DNA of 64,000 nucleotides, taken from a virus. A model generated the notes under the pieces. It was not told the origin of the DNA and did no database searches. It was given only the letters and a program-made list of their open reading frames with translations. The stretch spans positions 62,001 to 126,000 of the IMG/VR virus record IMGVR_UViG_3300042888_001738. One strand, given 5' to 3'. Shown piece after piece: positions 60,615 through 64,000 of this stretch. Both the position numbers and the translations under genes were made by a program. The stretch's first letter is position 1; each line of letters begins with the position of its first letter.

Positions 60615-61454
60615 ATGATTTCATATATAGGAGGTAAGAGTAAGATTGGAAAGTGGATTGTCCCTTTCTACGATAAAAATATGGAGGTTTATTTAGAGAC
60701 CTTTGGGGGAATGTATTGGTGTTTCTATAATATGGACCTCAAGCAATACCCCAACTTAAAGAAAGTTGTTTATAACGACTTTAATCCCCTCAATTACAAT
60801 TTGTTTCAGTGTGTGCAAAACCCAACTGAATTATTGAGATCAATCAATGCGATTGATTGTCAAAAACAAGGTGTGGATCTAACACCTGAATTGTATCGTG
60901 AACAATTTTTCAGCTTTCAGGCTGATATTTTTAACAAAGATTTCAGGGTACAGGCTTATGATTATGAAACTGCTGCTAAGTATGTCTATATTTTAACACA
61001 AGTCTTTAGTGGGTCAAAACCCGAAACATCAAAATTTATTGACTTAAAAGGAAAATATAAGTCGAAATATCTTACCTTTAGAGACAAGTTAATGAAACCT
61101 GATTGGGTAGATCACTTCTTAAAGATTACGGATGTTGAGAATATGGATTTCGCTGATGTGATCAATAAGTATGACTCACCATCTACTTACATTTACTTGG
61201 ACCCACCTTATTGGAAAACCGAGAATTACTACTCCAATCATGATTTCGATAGACAAGATCATGAGAGGTTGGCAAATGTTCTACATGGGGTTCAGGGTAA
61301 GTTTTCTTTGTCGTATTATGACTTTGATTTACTACACGAATGGTTCCCTGAAGATCGATATACTTGGGTTAGAAAAGAGTTTGCTAAGGCGGCAGCGGCT
61401 AAGAAAGGGGAGAAACAAAACATGGGTGAGGAATTACTCATCATGAATTATTAA
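60615..61454 (+). CDS. D12-class DNA adenine methyltransferase (Dam-type)
   Basis: Methylates adenine in DNA, probably to protect phage DNA from restriction or mark replication. 279 residues. N-terminal MISYIGGKSKIGKWIVPFY is the motif preceding the SAM pocket; the FGG motif (LETFGGMYW, about 28-36), catalytic D-P-P-Y at 196-199 (YLDPPYWKTENYY), and the late FSLSYYDFDLLHEWF segment agree with D12 enzymes. The start is fixed because the motif begins at residue 3. No cognate endonuclease was found in the window, suggesting a solitary methylase. Confidence 0.9.
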   Translation: MISYIGGKSKIGKWIVPFYDKNMEVYLETFGGMYWCFYNMDLKQYPNLKKVVYNDFNPLNYNLFQCVQNPTELLRSINAIDCQKQGVDLTPELYREQFFSFQADIFNKDFRVQAYDYETAAKYVYILTQVFSGSKPETSKFIDLKGKYKSKYLTFRDKLMKPDWVDHFLKITDVENMDFADVINKYDSPSTYIYLDPPYWKTENYYSNHDFDRQDHERLANVLHGVQGKFSLSYYDFDLLHEWFPEDRYTWVRKEFAKAAAAKKGEKQNMGEELLIMNY

Positions 61455-61472
61455 TTTTTTTAGGAAATCAAA

Positions 61473-61479
61473 TATTTAT
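61473..61479 (+). promoter_or_regulatory. TATTTAT motif, candidate promoter element
   Basis: TATTTAT lies 18 nt before the ATG at 61498 in the 43-nt gap after the methylase gene. Confidence 0.42.
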
Positions 61480-61497
61480 TAATAAAATATACAAAAA

Positions 61498-62874
61498 ATG
61501 TCATTACTTTTTAAAAACCTACTGAAAGATCTTATTGTGGAAAATTCTCGTTTCCAAGTTCTTTATAACAAATTCGTGAAACCAAAAGATAAGGGTCAAA
61601 AAGGTATATTACCTTTTGAAACACTATTCGCATTAATTGCTGCTGACCCTACGTCTAGTTTCCCTGATGGTATGGATATAGACAACGTAACACCAAAAGA
61701 TATGGATCGAGTTAAGATCGGTAAATACACTCAGTGGTTATTGAAAAACTTTATCACCCCAAAATTGGAATCAAATCACCCATTAAATATTTTGGACCCT
61801 CAATCTGGCCAATATAAATCTGCTTTAAAAGAGTTCCAACACTTATTTATGGAAGACTTATATAAGGTGACTGGTGACCTTAAAAAATTTGAAAGATTCA
61901 AAAATCGTTTACCGCAAGAACTTCGTGACATTAATAAGTTGACAGTAGATACGTTGTATGATCAAGTTAAAGACTTCAGTTTAGAAAAAACTAAGGCAAC
62001 TAAAGATGAGAAAAAAGCGGCTTCTAAAACTTATGAACACCCAGGTGCTGATGTTGTTTATCGTGGTCAAGATTGGACGGTTGCTAAAATTTCTGATACA
62101 GGTCAAATCGGTAAAGACGCGGCTTGTTTCTATGGTGGTTCATACCAAGAGCCAGGTAAAGGTGAAACAAGATGGTGTACGTCATCACCAGGATTAACTT
62201 GGTTTGATAGGTACATTAAAGATGGACCATTATATGTGGTAATTCCAAATAAAGGAACCACATTCCAAGGACAAAAAGAATTAGGTGATGTATCTGGTCT
62301 TCCAGCACTTCGTTATCAATTCCACTTCCCATCTAATCAGTTTATGGATCCTGCCGACAGACAGATCAATTTGATTGATTTCTTGAATACAAATGAGGAA
62401 GGTTTGAAACAATTCTTTAAGCCTGAGTTTATGAAATCATTATCAGGTGATAAAGGAAGTAAAGTACAAGTGGAATATCCTAATGACTCGGCATCGAAGT
62501 TCATAGCCCTTTATGGATTTGATGAGTTCTTTGAATCATTACCTGATAACCTTGAAAGATTCACATTCAAGAATTCAAGTAGAGATAGTAAGTTTGCACT
62601 TAACATTCCTGAGGACATCGGTAGATTTAAAAATCTTACAGCACTTAATTTAGTAGGGTGTGTTGCTTCGATTCCTGAATCTATCTGTAACTTACCTAAC
62701 CTACAATATTTGTCTTTACCTGACAACCCACAACTTCAAAAATTACCGGAATGTATTGGTAACATGGAAAACTTGATGGTATTGAATATACCTGGAGGCG
62801 GAGGTAAAGGAGTAATTCCAAAATCTGTTTATGACAGAGCAGAAAGAGATGAAGACTTCCACATCTTTGAATAA
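61498..62874 (+). CDS. Leucine-rich-repeat protein with WCTS core domain
   Basis: Unrecognised 458-residue protein in three parts. N-terminal helical region (about 1-180) whose first 16 residues (MSLLFKNLLKDLIVE) end I-V-E as in the other leader-type proteins. The middle (about 185-300) has a distinctive W-C-T-S at 226-229 inside KGETRWCTSSPGLTWFDRYI, then GPLYVVIPNKG; a similar W-C-T....F..Y...G-P-L-Y pattern is known to me from hypothetical phage proteins. The C-terminus (about 375-445) is a leucine-rich repeat: FKNLTALNLVGCVASIPESI, LPNLQYLSLPDNPQLQKLPE. LRRs usually bind proteins. It may be an injected effector; not proven. A terminator follows. Confidence 0.7.
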   Translation: MSLLFKNLLKDLIVENSRFQVLYNKFVKPKDKGQKGILPFETLFALIAADPTSSFPDGMDIDNVTPKDMDRVKIGKYTQWLLKNFITPKLESNHPLNILDPQSGQYKSALKEFQHLFMEDLYKVTGDLKKFERFKNRLPQELRDINKLTVDTLYDQVKDFSLEKTKATKDEKKAASKTYEHPGADVVYRGQDWTVAKISDTGQIGKDAACFYGGSYQEPGKGETRWCTSSPGLTWFDRYIKDGPLYVVIPNKGTTFQGQKELGDVSGLPALRYQFHFPSNQFMDPADRQINLIDFLNTNEEGLKQFFKPEFMKSLSGDKGSKVQVEYPNDSASKFIALYGFDEFFESLPDNLERFTFKNSSRDSKFALNIPEDIGRFKNLTALNLVGCVASIPESICNLPNLQYLSLPDNPQLQKLPECIGNMENLMVLNIPGGGGKGVIPKSVYDRAERDEDFHIFE

Positions 62875-62892
62875 GATTGAACTCAAATATAT

Positions 62893-62921
62893 AACCCACC
62901 TTCATGGTGGGTTTTTTATTT
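62893..62921 (+). terminator. Intrinsic terminator
   Basis: AACCCACC and GGTGGGTT form an 8-bp stem with a 5-nt loop and a T tract. Confidence 0.88.
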
Positions 62922-62928
62922 TATAGGG

Positions 62929-62935
62929 TATTTAT
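62929..62935 (+). promoter_or_regulatory. TATTTAT motif, candidate promoter element
   Basis: TATTTAT begins 8 nt after a terminator and ends 5 nt before the ATG at 62941: the arrangement expected of a promoter with a very short leader. Confidence 0.5.
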
Positions 62936-62940
62936 CATAT

Positions 62941-63342
62941 ATGAAAATAATCATTACAGAATCACAACTTAGTCTCCTTAAAGAAAGTTCAATTGTTGAT
63001 ATGGATCTTCAGGAACTATATGATAGGGCTTTGAAATTAAAGAAGGTGGTTACCAGAATGATTAAAAAAGAATTGGAGGATTATTATTGGTTTGATGATT
63101 TACAGGTTGATATTGATAGAGATTGGGGAGGTCTTCCTGTTTACAATTTTATACTCAAAATAAATTTATCAATACCTAACGATGAATTTTATAGTAAAAA
63201 ATTAGGTAAAGAACTCCATGATAAAATAGGTGATGTCTTTAGTGAATATTTCCCACATGTCAATAAACATACTCAATATAATTTGACAGGTACTTGGGCG
63301 GGGTTTATCCAAGACAATGAACTCTTTACAATTATTATTTAA
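62941..63342 (+). CDS. Hypothetical protein with ITES-type N-terminal leader, copy 1
   Basis: Unrecognised 133-residue protein. Starts MKIIITESQLSLLKE, a 15-residue segment repeated with small changes at the start of the next two genes; Leu-Lys-Glu at its end matches the (L/I)xE prohead-protease rule. The body (LQELYDRALKLKKVVTRMIK, then YWFDDLQVDIDRDWGGLPVY) is a helix plus a beta-rich region, differs from its neighbours, and ends TGTWAGFIQDNELFTIII. No membrane helix or enzyme motif. First of a series of three. Confidence 0.75.
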   Translation: MKIIITESQLSLLKESSIVDMDLQELYDRALKLKKVVTRMIKKELEDYYWFDDLQVDIDRDWGGLPVYNFILKINLSIPNDEFYSKKLGKELHDKIGDVFSEYFPHVNKHTQYNLTGTWAGFIQDNELFTIII

Positions 63343-63345
63343 GAC

Positions 63346-63352
63346 TATTTAT
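63346..63352 (+). promoter_or_regulatory. TATTTAT motif, candidate promoter element
   Basis: TATTTAT begins 3 nt after the preceding stop and ends 5 nt before the ATG at 63358. Confidence 0.42.
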
Positions 63353-63357
63353 TCAAT

Positions 63358-63732
63358 ATGAAATTCCTAATCACTCAAGAACAATTTGATTTATTGAACG
63401 AAGTTTATAGAAGAGATCGTTTTGATGCTGAGTATAGTGACGAATACCCAAAGTATAAAAGTATGTTTATAAAGACCTTGAAAAAGGACGTTACATCTTG
63501 GGGTGAAGCTCATGGATCGATATATCTAATGGGTTCGGAGGGTCAAGCTCTATTTGCGTACAGAAAAGGATCTAAAACTTTATATTATGATTATTCCATT
63601 GATCGTGAAATGGAAGACGTGATTCCTAATCATATAGTATCAAGACATTTAAAGAACGCAGTATACGACTACTTCAAAGGACTATTTCCTGATGTAGAAA
63701 TAAAAGAAGTAAGTGGTGCAAATATTGGTTAG
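63358..63732 (+). CDS. Hypothetical protein with ITQE-type N-terminal leader, copy 2
   Basis: Unrecognised 124-residue protein. The leader MKFLITQEQFDLLNE corresponds to that of the genes before and after. The body has a basic, aromatic N-terminal half (VYRRDRFDAEYSDEYPKYKS, IKTLKKDVTSWGEAHGSIYL) and an alternating-strand segment (ALFAYRKGSKTLYYDYSIDR), ending with a helix. It is unlike the bodies of its neighbours. Ends with TAG two bases before the next ATG. Confidence 0.75.
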   Translation: MKFLITQEQFDLLNEVYRRDRFDAEYSDEYPKYKSMFIKTLKKDVTSWGEAHGSIYLMGSEGQALFAYRKGSKTLYYDYSIDREMEDVIPNHIVSRHLKNAVYDYFKGLFPDVEIKEVSGANIG

Positions 63733-63734
63733 TT

Positions 63735-64000
63735 ATGAAAATAATAATATCTGATAACCAATATAGTCTTTTAAAAGAATCAATTAATCTTAAAAATATT
63801 GAGGGAATTAAAAAGTATTGGAGAAACCAACAAAAAAAAGGTGAACAAATTAGATTTAGTAAAGAAGAATTGGAATTTTGGGGTATCACTAAAAGACAAG
63901 AAAAATTTTATGCTCAAGCCGCATTTCGAGAATTAGTTGGGGATGAAGTATTTACTAAAAAATTTATTAAACAATTAATTGGTAAAACATTTTCAACAAA
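63735..64000 (+). CDS. Hypothetical protein with ISDN-type N-terminal leader, copy 3, 3'-partial
   Basis: The frame is open to the window end (88 codons seen). The leader MKIIISDNQYSLLKE is the third version of the tandem motif. The body is basic and helical (IEGIKKYWRNQQKKGEQIRF, then SKEELEFWGITKRQEKFYAQ), suggesting nucleic-acid or protein binding. The C-terminus lies outside the window. The leader is close to copy 1 in DNA too. Confidence 0.7.
   Translation, partial: MKIIISDNQYSLLKESINLKNIEGIKKYWRNQQKKGEQIRFSKEELEFWGITKRQEKFYAQAAFRELVGDEVFTKKFIKQLIGKTFST

Noticed and set aside
1-64000. TAG recoding as in some Bacteroidetes phages
   Set aside because: Several genes end in TAG (uvsX, the 5' nuclease, gp6, 63358) with a new start just behind, and no gene needs TAG read-through.
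1-64000. tRNA genes, CRISPR arrays, insertion sequences, integrase
   Set aside because: Gaps are too small and no T-loop-like GGTTCRA stretch, regular spacer repeat, transposase or integrase motif was found by reading.

Overview
The window is a gene-dense, AT-rich stretch of a large tailed bacteriophage genome (class Caudoviricetes, T4-like replication and baseplate genes). About 60 genes are packed with short gaps, 1-14 nt overlaps or ATGA/TAATG junctions. Nearly all lie on the + strand; the exceptions are two fibre-type genes (41161-42679), one unknown gene (58803-59441) and one tiny membrane-protein gene (60394-60555). TAA, TAG and TGA all act as normal stops. Several features point to a Bacteroidetes (Flavobacterium-like) host: SprB-type adhesin repeats in the fibres, a 56-residue histone H1-like protein, a primary-type sigma factor of Bacteroidetes style, two TATATTTG -7 promoter boxes, few Shine-Dalgarno sequences, and an SSB ending in ELPF.

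Layout. 1-4911: end of a very large baseplate/hub-like protein that enters from outside the window, then two small genes. 5019-13305: replication and nucleotide metabolism: gp32-like SSB, UvsX/RecA, T4 RNase H-type 5' nuclease, an unknown gene, gp41-like helicase, and class I ribonucleotide reductase NrdB-NrdA. 13373-13861: small unknown gene between two terminators. 13946-40442: baseplate and tail-fibre block: gp25, gp6, an 1859-residue protein with an internal hydrophobic domain, several unknown structural proteins, a P2 gpI-like protein, SprB-repeat fibres, a collagen-like fibre with a C-terminal S74 chaperone, and a glycosyltransferase-like gene. 40497-41105: RuvC-like resolvase. 41161-42679 (-): inverted fibre module. 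42755-51173: primase, PD-(D/E)XK nuclease, small genes, gp47 and gp46 recombination nuclease subunits, and a sigma factor. 51270-55398: membrane proteins, an amidase, spanin-like genes and unknowns. 55423-64000: an acidic Zn-ribbon/EF-hand protein, histone H1-like protein, small genes, DnaJ, a Dam-type methylase, an LRR protein, and three consecutive genes sharing a 15-residue N-terminal motif.

How it fits together. The helicase, primase, SSB, 5' nuclease, UvsX, gp46/47 and RuvC-like genes form a T4-style recombination-dependent replication set, supplied by the RNR. The sigma factor probably redirects host RNA polymerase. A heptamer, TATTTAT, lies 5-24 nt before at least 14 start codons, mostly structural or unknown genes and four times directly after an intrinsic terminator, so it is a candidate phage promoter element. 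The most intriguing pattern is a set of proteins whose N-termini are short helices ending in (L/I)xE. This is how T4 capsid-targeting propeptides look before cleavage by the gp21 protease, and it suggests a group of proteins packaged in the head and possibly injected into the host. All functions are read from sequence motifs by eye; no database search was run.
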